Both the position numbers and the translations under genes were made by a program. From Luzula sylvatica (lineage: Eukaryota; Streptophyta; Magnoliopsida; Poales; Juncaceae): a stretch of DNA of 64,000 bases. Every line of letters begins with the position of its first letter. Position 1 is the first letter of the stretch. Of the stretch, positions 45,440 to 58,377 are shown in pieces. The stretch covers positions 11,630,893 to 11,694,892 of the forward strand of contig OX326960.1 in assembly GCA_946800325.1 (NCBI GenBank), written 5' to 3'. Under the pieces are notes generated by a model. That model was not told where the DNA came from. It saw only the letters and a program-made list of their open reading frames with translations, and did not search any database.

Positions 45440-47918
45440 CGCCGTTAAGAAGATGAAGATTCCCTTGCTTGGTTGTCTCTCACTTGTTGATTTCAGTTGA
45501 ACTGACGGTACTCGTTAGCGACGAGAATAAACTGGTGCATCATGTTGGTATTTGTTTCTATTTATTTGTATTTATTAAGGCATGTATTTTACCTACGTTA
45601 AGATTTAAGTGTCCAATTACTCGTAATTATGCCGCGATTAAGTTTCAACTCTGCAATTGGCTTTGGTGGTAGCAAATTCATACTTTTAGGACATCTATGC
45701 AGTTACCCATTTTTTTGGAATATGAGCTCATTTGTTTCTTCCATTGTATCAATCAAACTTACAGGAAAAGTCCTCAATTACCCCTAATTAGCCTTCTATT
45801 TTGTCCAATTCCGGAATTAGGCTTCAATGTGGTATTTTGTATTTTCTTAAATTTACAAATTTGGTCCTTCTGAAATTGTGATTAATTGGGAACTAATTAA
45901 AGTATTTCATCTAATATTTTACCTACATTTAGAAATTTCTTACTGCTATTTAATATATTGAATCCAATTTTAAATTTTCAACCAGTTTTCAGATTAAGAA
46001 ATTGATTTACTCGGGATTGGATGCGATCACAATTTGCCGATATTGTATTGTTACCCATTTTTAACCGGCACCAACCGAGCACTGGTACCATCTCAATCTT
46101 GCAAAAATACAAATAACATTTACATTTATGGAGTTTATTTATCTGTTTTATTAGGGTTTCTGGCACGAACACCCATGCAAATTTTCTTTTTTATATCTAC
46201 ATCGTTTATGTTTTTTGAATTAGCAGACAACACCTTGTATTATGGTTTTAAGAGGCATAATGCAAAGAAATGATTTATTGAAGTGAGCAAGAAGTGAGGC
46301 ATAGTTTAAGGTTAATATAATATTTTGAGATATGTATTGAATATGAATATGTGTATTGAGATGTGTACGTGTACATATGTAAATATGTGTGTTGAATGTG
46401 TATTGAGATGTAAATATGTGTCGAATGTTATTGTGTAATGAAATGCTAGATTGTATTCGAATGTGTAAATATGTATTGGTAACTATATAATTGGTACATT
46501 GCTTCGAAATATTAAATGTCGTGATTTCAAAATTTTCTTGGTACCAGTATTTGTACAGTATTAATAATACAAATTGGTACGTATTGTGATTGCATGTACA
46601 AAACACACACCTCTTGAAAACAATATAATACTTCTAAATTCTACATAATACAAAACAAACTCCTTTGATATTTATATTATGTTCACAACTTGTACCTATA
46701 ATATAGTAGTACCGGTACAGTCATCATAACATTTATTTATACAACATACTCCTTTGAACAATTACATACTTCAAAATCGTTCAAACGACATCATAACCAT
46801 GTCCTTAACCCAACAATCCTAGATAATTACAACCATGATCACCAACTTCTCCTTGCACAATAAGATGATTTTTTCTACAGTGATGTACATGTTTCCTGCT
46901 CCGTGGTTCTCTACAATAAGATGATTTTTTTCATTTAAACACTCTACTTTTCGAAATTACAAAAAAGTCCGGAAAATTAAGGAAAGAAAAGACTTACCAA
47001 GCGATCAGTCTCAATGATTCTAAAGCATTCGAGTCTTCTTCTAGAAACAACGCATAACTTCTTACCCATGATGTATAAACCTACGTTTGAAGAATTCAAA
47101 AGAGAAAAATAAAAGAATATTGAAAAAAAATTATATATAATATTTCAAATTTTACTAGTGTTAATTTCAAATTGGTATGTAGAATAATCATTCAAATGCG
47201 ATAAATTGAGCATTTGAGGTCTCATGGCACGATATTTGCAAATAGTAAGAAATAGAGGGTGTTATATGAAAAATAGTTAAGTGAATGAATGAATACTTGC
47301 ATCCCAAATGCTATTCTTAGCGAGCCTTCTTACGCGATTATTTATCCAGGAAAACATTGAATTGAAAAAATCTGTTAAAACTTAAAATTAAGGTATTTTG
47401 TTAGTTATACAGTTTTATAGGGAGTAAAACGTAAAAAAAATGAAAATTCAGGACCAAAGATCTGAAAAATTAAAGAAGGGGAAAAACTAATCAAACAAAG
47501 GATAATGATAAAAAGACACCTAGGAATAGATGGTATCGAGTCAAATAAGATTCAATTGATTAATTATAACCTGTTTTTTCAATCTAAGTATAACATGTAT
47601 GAACAGCCCCAAAAGAAAGAGATGGTATCTATTAATTAGACTAAAACTAGATCCTAATTAGAATATGATACACTTTAATTAATGCTACTGGGCAAAAATC
47701 AGCACGTTACCGACTCTAATACATCCTAATTAAACTCCAATACACCTTAATCAGCTAAAATTAATAATTTTCAGACTTGAATTGACCCAATCCAGCAAAA
47801 GTAAAAACAATTCAGAAACCCTAACCAACACATTGATCGATCCACACAGAGAGAGAGACCTTATGAAGCAAGAAGAAAAACGAGAGAAGAAGAACACCAT
47901 GGGAGCAAGAAGAAGATG
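45440..47918. other. Interior of the 45-kb Mutator-like element
   Basis: AT-rich, with no recognised domain on either strand. Near 46330-46450 there is a run of imperfect 'gtgtattgaatatg' words that produces a low-complexity Thr/His frame on the minus strand. Near 46850-46930 a 40-bp stretch ('caataagatgattttttc') is duplicated. Confidence 0.5.
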
Positions 47919-48234
47919 AAGCACGTCCATGGCGATCCATGGGGCCAAGAAGAAGACGAAGCCCCTTTGCCACGGAGCAAGAAGAAAAATGAATCCCTAA
48001 ACCCTAAACCCTTTGCAGGCAAGAAGAAGATGAAGCTCTTTGCCATGGGAGCCAGAATAAGATTGCCAAAACATGGGAAGTAACGTGAGTGAAGAATGAA
48101 CTAACAGACGGAAACGGAGCTATTAACATTAGCTTGTGTTTTAAAATTTTGCACGGATCTCAATGCGCATCTGAGGGTGTAAAACTTACAAGCAAAAACT
48201 GAGGTTTGCTTGTACAAGCTATATAGGTGCCCTC

Positions 48235-48576
48235 TATGATTCGTATATTATATTTATATTTAAAATTAGTTCACATTAAGATGTAGTTGTATTAATGTCA
48301 TCATATTATTATTACTCGTTTATAAAAAATCTTTGATATATTAATATATTAGTACACTAATATCGATGAATAATATATGATAGATAACATAATTTAACGA
48401 AAAAATAACAACAAAAATTATATTGGTTTTGTTCACAATTATTCATTCGTGCAATTTTTATAGTTGAAAATAATATTAAATTTAATCCAGTAAAAACATA
48501 ATTAACAATTATTTAACTTTATGTAGTATTTTCAAATTTAGAACTTAAAAAATATAAAATAATATTTATATTTATA
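48235..48576. repeat. Flank between two Mutator-like elements
   Basis: Resembles 44550-44680 ('taatgtcatcatattatta', 'ttagtacactaat') and the upstream module. Non-coding. Confidence 0.5.
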
Positions 48577-49368
48577 GAGAATTTTTTCAATACACCAAAA
48601 CATTTTGAACCGTTCATTTCCTTTAAACTAACGGTTGAGATTAAATAAGTAAACCGGCTCACTTTAATCAGCCGGTAACAATTTTGATTCAGCAAGTTAC
48701 AAAATTTCAATGGAAGGGTAGAAAAGTAATTATATGTCTCTTCCTTCCGTGTTTTGCATGCTTCATTCACAGTGTACGTGTGGGACCCACTATTTATTTT
48801 ATCCATTGTAAAATGTATCGGGTAATGTGTGAAACTTTCAATAAATATCAAGTGGTGTTGATCTCTCAAAAAATTTCACACAACAAAAATATTACAAATT
48901 TAATATAGTTATTTTAATTTTAATTTTAATTTCAATACTTAAAACATATATAACAATTTAAAAACATCCGAAAGAAATAATATAAATCTACAATGAAGTT
49001 TTGAATTAAAAAAAAATAAGTAAAATTAATATTCGAGAAAATGATATACAAAAAATATTTAATTTGCAAATAAAAATCATATTTTTACAAAAACATTCGT
49101 ACATGATATTGTCAACATATTGTTTTTTATGTTAATATGACATCTATATTGTTAATATACGTTTTATTGCGAACATATTAGTGAAACTAAAGTATTGCTT
49201 TTATTGTTAATATACAATTTTTAGTGACAATATTATATTTTCAATTTCAATATATCATTTTCAGTGGCAACACATTGTATACATCACTAATACACGACTT
49301 TGAATTATTTTTGTATGTCAATGTATTATTATCATTATTCTTAAAATATAATTTTCATTAATCATATA

Positions 49369-49882
49369 TAGGGGTGTTGGTTCAGTTGGTTAGATTCAAA
49401 CCGAACCGAATAATGCTGAACTGATTTAAATTGAGTTGAACTAAATTCAAAACGAACCGAACCGAATCAAATTAAATTTTAAACATATTAAAAAAGAACA
49501 AAACAAATCGGACTATTATTCGGTTTATTCGGTTGAACCAGATAAAAAAATATTATAATATCAAAATAAAAAGAAATTTTTAATAAAATTCATATTTTAT
49601 TTATCAAAAATATAAATAAATCTTGTAAAATATAATTATATTATTTTATAAGATAATTATATCAAATTTTAATATTTTAACATTAACATAGTAAAAAATT
49701 GAATGTTATTCGGTCGGTTTGGTTTAACCAATTTTCAAAATAATAAAATCGAACCGAATAAACCGAACAATATCATTCTTTTAACCAAACCAAACCAATT
49801 AAACGGAAAAACCAACCGATTTAACCGAATTCGACCGGTTCGGTTAAGTTCCCAAATAAACCAATTCGTTTGAACACCCATA
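49369..49882. repeat. CCGAACC/GGTTCGG-rich element, divergent copy nested in the MULE
   Basis: Starts TAGGGGTGTTGG and ends AACACCCATA, so both inverted termini are visible. The flanks ATCATATA and GTTATATA agree at 6 of 8. It supports reading the copies at 1, 17241 and 61508 as hAT-like. Confidence 0.65.
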
Positions 49883-52514
49883 GTTATATATCATATTTAG
49901 TGTTGGTGTCAATATACTATTTGTATTTAATTGTATATTATTCTTAGTTTTACTGTATCATTTATTTTAACATACTATCATTGTCTTTCTTATCAAAATA
50001 ATGAATTAACATATCATAAATTAGAAGATAAAAATATCATAAATTTATTCTAGAAGTATCATATAACTAATTTAGAAGTATCCTAGAAATATCCTATATA
50101 ATTTATTTAAAAATATTATGGGCCAAAATATATAATGGACCCAAGTATCATAAATGGAATATCCCAGTCGTATTCTGAATATATCCAAGCCGTATCTAGT
50201 ATTTTTAATCAGTCCAATTAAGTGTAATTCTATGCAATTAGACCTTCGAATTTTTGAAATCAGGTAATAACGGGTTTTTACAACCCGGTTTGGGTTAGTT
50301 TTAATTTTTTTTTAAAACAAGGTTATTTTTCGAATTATTTTTGCAAGTAGGTTAATGTGAGAAATGCTCCTTTATTTATTTCATTTCTTGAATGAATTGG
50401 GTAAGTGTGCTGCACGGACACGTGGGTTGAGGAAGTTTATTTAAATCCCACATTTAATACATAGAAATCTGATTGATCTCCCAAATTTAAGACAATTATA
50501 TAATTATTTGATTTTGTGTATCTAGTGTTTTTAAACCTTCCCAAATTCCAAAGCAAACTCTTCAACTGTCCTCTTTAAATGTAAAAAAATATAAATTGGT
50601 GTATATCTGTCTTAATATATTGAACTGGCTCGTGAAAATTATTAATAATCTTCCTGAACAAAAAAACGGATAACAATATAATATTTTGCATTAAATGTAT
50701 TTATAACATACATGTCTTATCATTACGACAAGATTATGTTTTGCACTAGTTGTATTAACATACAGAGATTGTAGGTATTCTTGTGGGATGTTTGCAATAA
50801 AATGCATGCAATATTGGGACGGAACATAACTTAGATGTCAATTTTCTCAGGTTATATATGTGATCCATTATTTTTTAAAATAAGCATCTTTAATTTATTT
50901 ATATTTTCTTTCAGAAGCATATAGATTTGTTTAGGAAAAGAATGGTGGCACAATTAATCTTTTCAAAGGCAAATTTAATTAAAGGTGTGCAAGAAGAAAT
51001 AATTTGTTTGTCATGTAAAAAATAAATAAAAATATAAATGATACTATACATAAGTTCTATAATATGTTCTTTGCTTTGATATATTAATTTTTGCTTTTAT
51101 ATGTAATTCATGTTTTAATTAAAGGTGTTCAAGACAAATTTAATCATGTTTTGTTTAATATTAATTTTTGTTTTTATATGTAATTTATGTTTTAATGATC
51201 ATTAAGACTTTCATTTATCCTTTTAATTTGCTTATCTTATCGGATTGGAGAGTCGGTTTTTTCAAATATAATTTTGAAATTATCGTCTGAGTTGGATCGG
51301 AATCGGCCAAATCGGATCGGAGAGTAGGTTTTTTCAAATATAATTTTCAAATTGAAAAAAATATGTATGAAAATATTCTCAAATACTCTCAAATACTCAT
51401 ATTTGTTATACAATGCAAATGAAATTGTAAGATTTAAGAAAATACTCTCAAATACTCATATCTAGCAAAAAAGAAAGTAAGGAATTATAATATCATGGAA
51501 CGGATTTATGAATTTATTATTTTGAATGGACTAAACCAACAAAACATATCAATTTTTTTTTATGATGTGTCATTAGAAACTTTACTTTCAAAATTTCGTC
51601 AAATATATTTATTCCAAATTTCTTTGAACATAATATTTTTTGTCAAAATATTATTTTCATTGCAAATAAATTATTTTTAATCCAAAATATTTTTTTGATT
51701 GTAAATAAATCATTTTCAAATCAAAATATTAAATGACAAACTAGCTAGAAGCATAAATATACATAAAATATCAAATAATATTTATATAAACTCTAAATTT
51801 CAACAGATGATGGCCATTGAAACAATATGAGTAAATGATGTTCAATTTGGTTCTGTATATCATATCATAAACTTGTTTCATGGTTTAATGTCATGTTCAA
51901 CTACCAACACATGACTCTTCGTCTTCACTCTAAAGACTAGAGAGAGAAAGAGAGCGATAGAGGAGACAGGAGAGAGGGAAGGAAGGAGGATCTCGAGAGA
52001 CGTATTGAGAGCGCGAGAGACGAAACCTTAACCCCATCTCATTAAGAACTTTACGTATATGCCCATACATGTATAGTTGGTAATACTCAAAATTGTACCA
52101 TCCAAAAATATAGAACAATCAATTAAATTATAAATTCAAAAGATCAAACTATCTTAAAACAACATATCTAAAAATATACGAAACATATACTAAATGCAAA
52201 TAAAACCATAAACATCATTCTTAAAACTATTTTAATCGAAAAATCAAACTAGGATTTATTTTGACATTATTTTCTATTATGCCCTTGTTGTCCCCATTGC
52301 CCACAACGATTCCGCTTCTTCTCAAGAAAAGACTTGCATCTTTTCTTCGGTGCAACCCATTAAAGGACGCAGCATTTGTTTCGACTTGCTTCTCTATTCG
52401 ATTCAACTCCTTTCTTCTTATTTTGTTGCAATTCTAGTTTACGTAATAACTGCATCACCTCCAAAAAATATGTTTCTGACTTGGATGCCTAATTTAATCA
52501 TTTCACGATTTCTT

Positions 52515-52620
52515 TACTGTTGGAGAGAAGGAGATGGAGAGGGAGATGTGATTTACTGTTGGAGAGATGGAGAGGGAGATGTGATTTACTGTTGGAGAGA
52601 TGGAGATTGGCGATGGAGGA
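52515..52620. repeat. Three-copy tandem repeat of 33-36 bp
   Basis: 'tttactgttggagagatgg' plus 'agagggagatgtga' repeated about three times, giving Arg/Trp-rich frames that are not genes. Confidence 0.85.
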
Positions 52621-52811
52621 ATCGAAGGAAGAGAGAAGTGCAATGAAGTTGTTTGGAGTGATTATGATGGTATTGGGACTTGCAATGTATAGATTAAAGA
52701 TAATGTGACCTGTTGAAACCTTGCACCGAAAATACCCTTTGCTTGATCTATGGTTGAGATTGAATCATTCAAAAAAGTTAGAAAATTTTATGGTGTACCG
52801 AAGAATAACTC

Positions 52812-52965
52812 ATATTTATATATGTTTACAAGTACGAAGTTGTTTATATTTTAAAAGGTAAATTATTAGTTTCATTTTTGTTATGTTTGAATTTTTTTAG
52901 TATTAAAGTTATTTAATCAAAAACAAGAATATAAACTACACGGTACCATATAGGCCGATTATAGT
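52812..52965. repeat. Upstream module, resumed after the MULE
   Basis: 'tatgtttacaagtacgaag' and 'actacacggtaccatata' continue the module interrupted at 48576. Confidence 0.6.
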
Positions 52966-53346
52966 TAGAGGTGGCAATCGGACGGCTCGGATCGGGTCAT
53001 TTCGAATTCGGGTCATCGGGTCGTTCGGGTCTTTCAGGTCATCGGGTCATTCGGGTCATCGGGTTTCGAATCATTCGGATTCGGGTCGTTTTAGTTTTCG
53101 AGTCATTTGGGTTCGTGTCGTTTCGGTTTTCGCGTCATTCGGGCCCGGGTCACTTCAGTTTTGAGTCAGTGGATTCGGGTCGTTTCGGTTTTCAGATCAT
53201 TCGGGTCCGGATCGTTTCGGTTTTTGGGTCGTTCAAGTTCGGATCGTTTCAGTTTTCGGGTCATTCGGTTCCGGATCGTTTCGATTTTCGGATCATTCGA
53301 GTCTTGGTTATTTTGATTTTCGGATCATTCGGATTTTGCAAAATTT
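52966..53346. repeat. TTCGGGTC/TTTCGGTT minisatellite
   Basis: Degenerate tandem units ('cattcgggtccg', 'ggtcgtttcggttttcg') with a higher-order period near 42 bp. The left edge 'gaggtggcaatcgg' looks like a transposon terminus, so it may be an expanded subterminal region. It yields Ser/Gly/Phe-rich frames that are artefacts. Confidence 0.85.
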
Positions 53347-54748
53347 GATTTTGAATCATTCAATATTTTATGTCGCGTCATTACAATCATTACAGTCATT
53401 AAATTATGATAATAGGTAAATTTTGAATCATTTATTAACTATTTATAGTTGATGCTTTTAGTTGTGTGTCAATTAATACGCGGATTGCAATTGTGAATTG
53501 TGTTCTAGAAGAGGGATTCAATAAACATTCTCCAAAATGTCAGCCAAATGAAACCATCATTGTATTTTAAAAGATTAACACCCAAACTAATTTTCATGAC
53601 AAAAATCATGAAATAAACAAATTACAAAATTTAAATGTTGATTTAATTCAATTTCTTGTATTATATTAAAAATAAAAATATAAGCACACATATTTACAAC
53701 AAGATCCTCTTATACGGAACAATTGAATAAGTAATCCCTCTATAAAACATTCATTAGAGGCAATTGCATCATATCATCATTTTCATTTTAATCATTAAAT
53801 AATGATACGTACAAAATTTGAAGTCATTGATTTTGTAACATGTTTTAGACATCATTAGAAGATCAAAAATTTACATGAATAACACTGACAATTATTATTA
53901 TTGATTATCTTCGTGCTATTAGATTAAGTGTATTCGTTTGTTTATTAGTTTAAATTATATTACACGATCAAATGTGATTACAATGAATATTTGAAAAAAT
54001 AATATATGAAAACTAAAAAATCATATATAATATTATAAATCATATAATATATATTAATATTATTTTTTTAACTTTAATTTTAAAAATCCAACAAATAGTT
54101 TTGTTTCAATTTTCTATTTATTTTGACATCCATATTAACATAATTCACGCATATCATATTTTTCTTATTTAAAGTTGTAAAGATATTATATTAGAAAATA
54201 TAATGCGAAAAATACATATTAGTATAGTAAAATTTGAAGTACTATGACTTACTTTCAAAATATTATAACCATAAGAATCACATATAATACTTAATATTTA
54301 CTAGGTTATATTTGTGTTTTTGTATTTTCATAAAACTAAAATCCAAGTGTAATCACATAAAATACACTTGGATTATTCAGTTTGAATCAATTTGTTAACT
54401 TCAGATTATTGTTTCAAATCTGTATTTTTTGCATTTTGTTGCTACTTCTTTCGCTGAAACTCTCATATGTTTAAGAATTATGCAATATCTTTTACCTTTT
54501 TTTAGGTATTGTGGTCTATCGATCTATTATTATGTTGAACTAGTTTAACCTCTCTAAATCAATAGAAGAAAATGAGACCAGCCCTAGAGATTCAAACTCA
54601 AAGCAATATTCAAGACATAAATTATGAAATAAATCAATTACGAACTTAAATTTTGATTTAATTCAATTTCTTCTATCAAAACAGAGAAAGATATTTACAC
54701 ATATGAGAATCCCTAGACTAAATAATCCATCAGATTTAGAGCCAGAGC
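53347..54748 (-). repeat. Module repeats and H4 3' flank of U10
   Basis: Bases 53570-53760 are an H4 3' flank fragment without H4. Bases 54080-54330 match 40886-41110. Bases 54380-54748 are the H4 flank of U10, nearly identical to U2 (12860-13253) including 'agattcaaactcaaagc'. Confidence 0.6.
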
Positions 54749-55209
54749 TCAACCACCAAATCAAGAAGAGCTTCCTCCTTGCCTTTTCAGAGCATAAACC
54801 GCATTCCTAGACTAAATAATCACTGAGAGCATGCTATGTGTACGTAACAGCATTTCTAATCAGGTTCTCAAGAAATATCTTGAAGCCGCCACATGGTTCT
54901 TCATTGATCAAACCGCAGATCCGCTCAACAACATCACGTCTTGCCAATCAGCGAATTACTCGATTGGTGAATCCATGGGCGTCATCAGCAAGCACCTTCT
55001 TGTTCCTCCTCTTTGATCCGACATTGTCGAAGAACAAAATAGCCTGTAATTGAAGAACAATATTAAATTAAGCTGTTAATCTTCGATATTTCAAAAGATT
55101 AAGAAACATAATTTGAGCAAAGAAAAGAAGAAATACCTTGTTAGAAAGCAAGTTAGGAAACTGAGAGAATGAAACGAAAACCTGCAGTCCAAAGTGACGA
55201 AGGAGGTGC
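54749..55209 (-). pseudogene. Histone H4 pseudogene, unit U10 (single exon copy)
   Basis: 5'UTR exon (about 55137-55209), intron and one H4 exon (54749-55024) with a TGA after the FGG codons. From about 54940 rightward it is almost identical to U5, including the internal TGA in the IRRLARR stretch. To the left it resembles U2, including the 3'UTR-like insert in the C-terminal region. The GRGK codons are missing and the ATG is out of frame with the core. It is a mosaic of two unit types. Confidence 0.87.
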
Positions 55210-55217
55210 TGGATGGG

Positions 55218-55332
55218 GGTTATTTAAGGAGGAGATGGATTGGGTTGATCAATATGAATCGTTGGATTGAAAGTAATTAGACGGACTAGATTGACAAGGA
55301 GAAGAAGTTGTGCAGATGGATGACGTGGTAGA
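55218..55332 (-). promoter_or_regulatory. Histone-type promoter of U10
   Basis: TATA TTAAATAA (55220-55227), nonamer-like AATCCAACG (55260-55268) and CCACGTCATCCATCTGC (55312-55328), identical to U5. Confidence 0.7.
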
Positions 55333-57471
55333 GGGAAGCTATTATTAGTTTGTTGCTAATTACGAACAAAAACGGATTATTGAGAATTATCAATTAACCG
55401 TTGTTTTCAGTGAGGTCCCTATTGTAAACAAACAACAGGATTGGATCATATTGGCCTGAATTTGATAAAAAAATATATATATTACAAGTTTGTTCACAAT
55501 AATTCATTCAGCGAGTACTAGATATGAAGACAAGTAACCATACGACTTGTGTACTCGCTACCTGCAATTAATGATTTAGTATTGATAAATTTATTTATTC
55601 ATCCCAATGCAATGCAAATTAGATAGAAATAACAATTTTTATAATTAAATATAATATCAAATGTAATTAAACCAAAATATAATTAACAATTATTTAACTT
55701 CATGTGGTATTTTTAAATTTACAATTTCAAAAATAATAATATTATTTTATATATGTTTATAAGTAAGAAGTGTTTTATATTCAATAGATAAACTATTATT
55801 CTCGGTCTTGTTAAGTTTTGGAAAAATGAATATTAAAGTTGTTTTAAGCAAAAACATGAATATAACATACACAGTATTATATATGATTATAAGTAATATA
55901 AATTAAAATATTCACAAATTCAAATTAAATAAAATGTATGTATGAACTACATTGATATGCATGTCAAAAGAAAAAGAAAAATCCAAATCAATATATTTGA
56001 CGAGAGCGAGAGCATCTAAAATTTAAGTTGTAAAAGTACAAATAACATAGCCTACGTCCAAAATTAATACAATGTCTTATATTAAAGTATATGTATTGAT
56101 TGAATAGTTAATGTACAGAATTTTTTGTATTAAATAATTAATATATACAACGTGTGTGTCAAAAGAAATTAATAGAATTTTATATTTCTTGTCTCGTGGA
56201 TTACATTTAGTATAAAATGTCTTGTTTTAATTGTGGAATTCTGGATTCAAGAACTTAGCAGCCGACTCCACAAAAATATAATTCTCTGTCGATCAGCCAT
56301 CACTGACATCACTTGATTCGGTTCGCACCACTGGTCAATCCGAACTTTATAGGCACTGTGGGACGACTGTGACAAACAAAAAAAGACTGACTCACATTGG
56401 CAATATCGGTGAAACTTGTACTGGCGGACCAGCTGTTAGATAAGTCAGATAGGAAGAGAGGCGGACGTATGCTGGGCCGATCCGTAACTAGCGAAGGGCA
56501 GTCCATGTTCCTCGAGCTAGGATTTTAAATATAAAATATAAATATAATATAAAATAGTTTGATGAGAAGATTTAAAAAAATAATTGTAAACAATGACATG
56601 CAAATAAGTACATAGAATAAGATTTTAAAAAATCTAACAACAAATTAACCAATGAGATCAAACAACACTTCCGATCTAACGATTCAAATTAAGATATACT
56701 ATAGACATGGTCAAAGAATCAATCATAAATTAAATTATATGACGAAACGGAATTATAAAATTTAATAATCAATTATCGCGATGATATGACATCATGAGAA
56801 AGTTTACGGATGGCGCGAATGTGAGTGAAGTAAATTTCATAAATGAAGAAATGAAATACGGATAATTACTTCAATCATAAACTTAGAATCGAAATACGAA
56901 TTATTTACAATATGTAACACGATTTTATGAAGAAAACAAATAATAACAAAAATTATATCATTCAACCATGAGACTTTGGAGGACCAAGTATATTTTTGAT
57001 ATTTTATCATTTCGATTTCTTGGTAGATAAGTATGCATTTATTAGACCTTACGGAAAACGGGAAAAGTCATCCTTCTCATCTTCACTTGTTTAGGTTTTC
57101 ACTTCAGATTATTGCTTCGATTCTGTGTTTTTGCATTTTGTTGCTACTTAGCTCAAACTTTCTCCATGTATAAGAATTTTGCAATATTTTTTAGGTATCA
57201 TGGTTTATCAGTATCTAATTATCTATTATGCTTATGCTGAGCTGGTTTAACCTCTAAACCAATAGAACAGAATGAGAGCATCTCTAGAGATTTGGAGCAA
57301 TTTTCAACACATCAACCATGAAATTAACCAATTACAAAATTCAATTTTGATTTAATTCAATTAATTAAAACAGAACAACATATTTACACATTTAAGTCCT
57401 CCTATACTTGACAATTGAATAAAGAAACCCTACACACTAAATCATTAATTAAAGCCAGAGCTCAACCACCA
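55333..57471. repeat. Upstream module behind U10 and H4 flank of U11, no gene
   Basis: Bases 55340-56230 match 28041-29270; bases 56520-57040 match 15000-15470. A GC-rich insertion sits at about 56231-56520. Bases 57060-57471 are the H4 3' flank of stub U11. Confidence 0.65.
56231..56520. other. GC-rich 290-bp insertion of unknown origin
   Basis: Absent from the paralogue at 14955-14975, where 'ttttaattgt' is followed directly by 'acgatttggattttaaat'. Its composition is far richer in G and C than its surroundings ('agaggcggacgtatgctggg', 'cactgtgggacgactg'). A 65-codon minus-strand frame inside it has no recognised domain. No inverted ends or clear target duplication are seen. Confidence 0.6.
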
Positions 57472-57546
57472 AATCTAGACGAGGTTCTTCCTCGCCTTTT
57501 CAGAGCATAAACTACATCTATGACAGTACAAGTCTTCCTACCCACA
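57472..57546 (-). pseudogene. Histone H4 C-terminal stub, U11
   Basis: Reads [19 protein letters not shown] then FGG-stop in one frame, close to [25 protein letters not shown] of plant H4. It is the cleanest C-terminus in the window. Everything upstream is replaced at about 57547 by upstream-module sequence. Truncated and without a promoter. Confidence 0.8.
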
Positions 57547-58377
57547 TTCATAATTTAATTTTACAAAAAATATTATATCATGTATGCTCACAGAGTCACA
57601 GTAGTTCATTCATGCAATATCAAATATGAAAACCATGAACAGTACGTGTTACGTACACACTACATGTAAATTAATGATTTAATGCTAATATTTTCTTTAT
57701 TCATCTCCAATGCTATGTAAATTAAAACAATATAAAAAATTAATTAAGCAAAAATATAATTAACAATTTATTAACATCACATGGAATTTTTACTATTAAA
57801 ATTGTTTAAACAAAAACACAAATATAACTGTAAATGTCAAAACAAAATGAATAATCAAGTCTATATATTGGACGAGGTTCTAAAATTAAAGTTATAAAAT
57901 ACCAATAACATAACCTACATTCCAAAAATAATAAAATGCCTTGTATTAAAAAAATTATTGATTGGATAGTTAATATGTACGAAGACTTTATGGGTGATGG
58001 ATAATTCAAAAAATGTATTTTTTATTCTTTATATTTCATTAAAAATTCAATCAATTTTCTAATGTTTTAATTTGGTCAATAAGATATTTTTCTTTCTAAT
58101 TAGGTCAATCAAGTTCGTTATTTGTGAAATTTGATTCAATTGTATATTTCCATATATTATCTAATGACTAGACCGTTAATTGGTGATGTGGCAATACGCA
58201 TGACATGACATTTTGTGATGACACAACAACTTATGACAAGTCATATTTCATATTAGGTAGCAACACAAATTATTCTATTTATGAATCTAGCTTCTGAAGT
58301 ATTAATATAGATCTACTAAATCATGTAATTTTTCAATAAATTAGATAGTGGCGCAATATCGCAAGTAGTTAAAAATA
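57547..58377. repeat. Upstream module and AT-rich flank, no gene
   Basis: Bases 57590-58020 are a diverged upstream module ('ttaatgatttaatgct', 'acataacctacattcc'). Bases 58020-58370 are AT-rich with nothing recognised. Confidence 0.5.

Larger units (their letters stand above)
44998..48234. mobile_element. Mutator-like element with long terminal inverted repeats, 3.24 kb
   Basis: Bases 44998-45318 and 47919-48234 are inverted repeats of about 320 bp and high identity, beginning GAGGGCACCTATATAGC. Long inverted ends are typical of Mutator-like elements. The flanks TATGATACTTATA and TATGATTCGTATA agree at 11 of 13 bases, so the target duplication is unclear. Both arms contain GGGTTTAGGGTTTAGGG. 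The interior has no recognised transposase; it may be a Pack-MULE-like carrier. Confidence 0.8.
48577..52811. mobile_element. Mutator-like element, 4.24 kb
   Basis: A perfect 9-bp target duplication ATATTTATA (48568-48576 and 52812-52820) interrupts the upstream module. The ends are inverted but diverged: GAGAATTTTTTCAATACACC against GAGTTATTCTTCGGTACACC. A GGTTCGG-rich element is nested at 49369-49882. The right part holds a 33-36-bp tandem repeat (52515-52620). Short frames have no transposase motifs, so it is non-autonomous or decayed. Confidence 0.8.

Noticed and set aside
46220..46606. 128-codon His/Thr/Ile-rich frame
   Set aside because: Arises from 'gtgtattgaatatg' low-complexity repeats inside the Mutator-like element; no recognised domain.
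52971..53348. 125-codon Ser/Gly/Phe/Arg-rich frame
   Set aside because: Created by the TTCGGGTC minisatellite; no start context, no domain, repeat units are degenerate.
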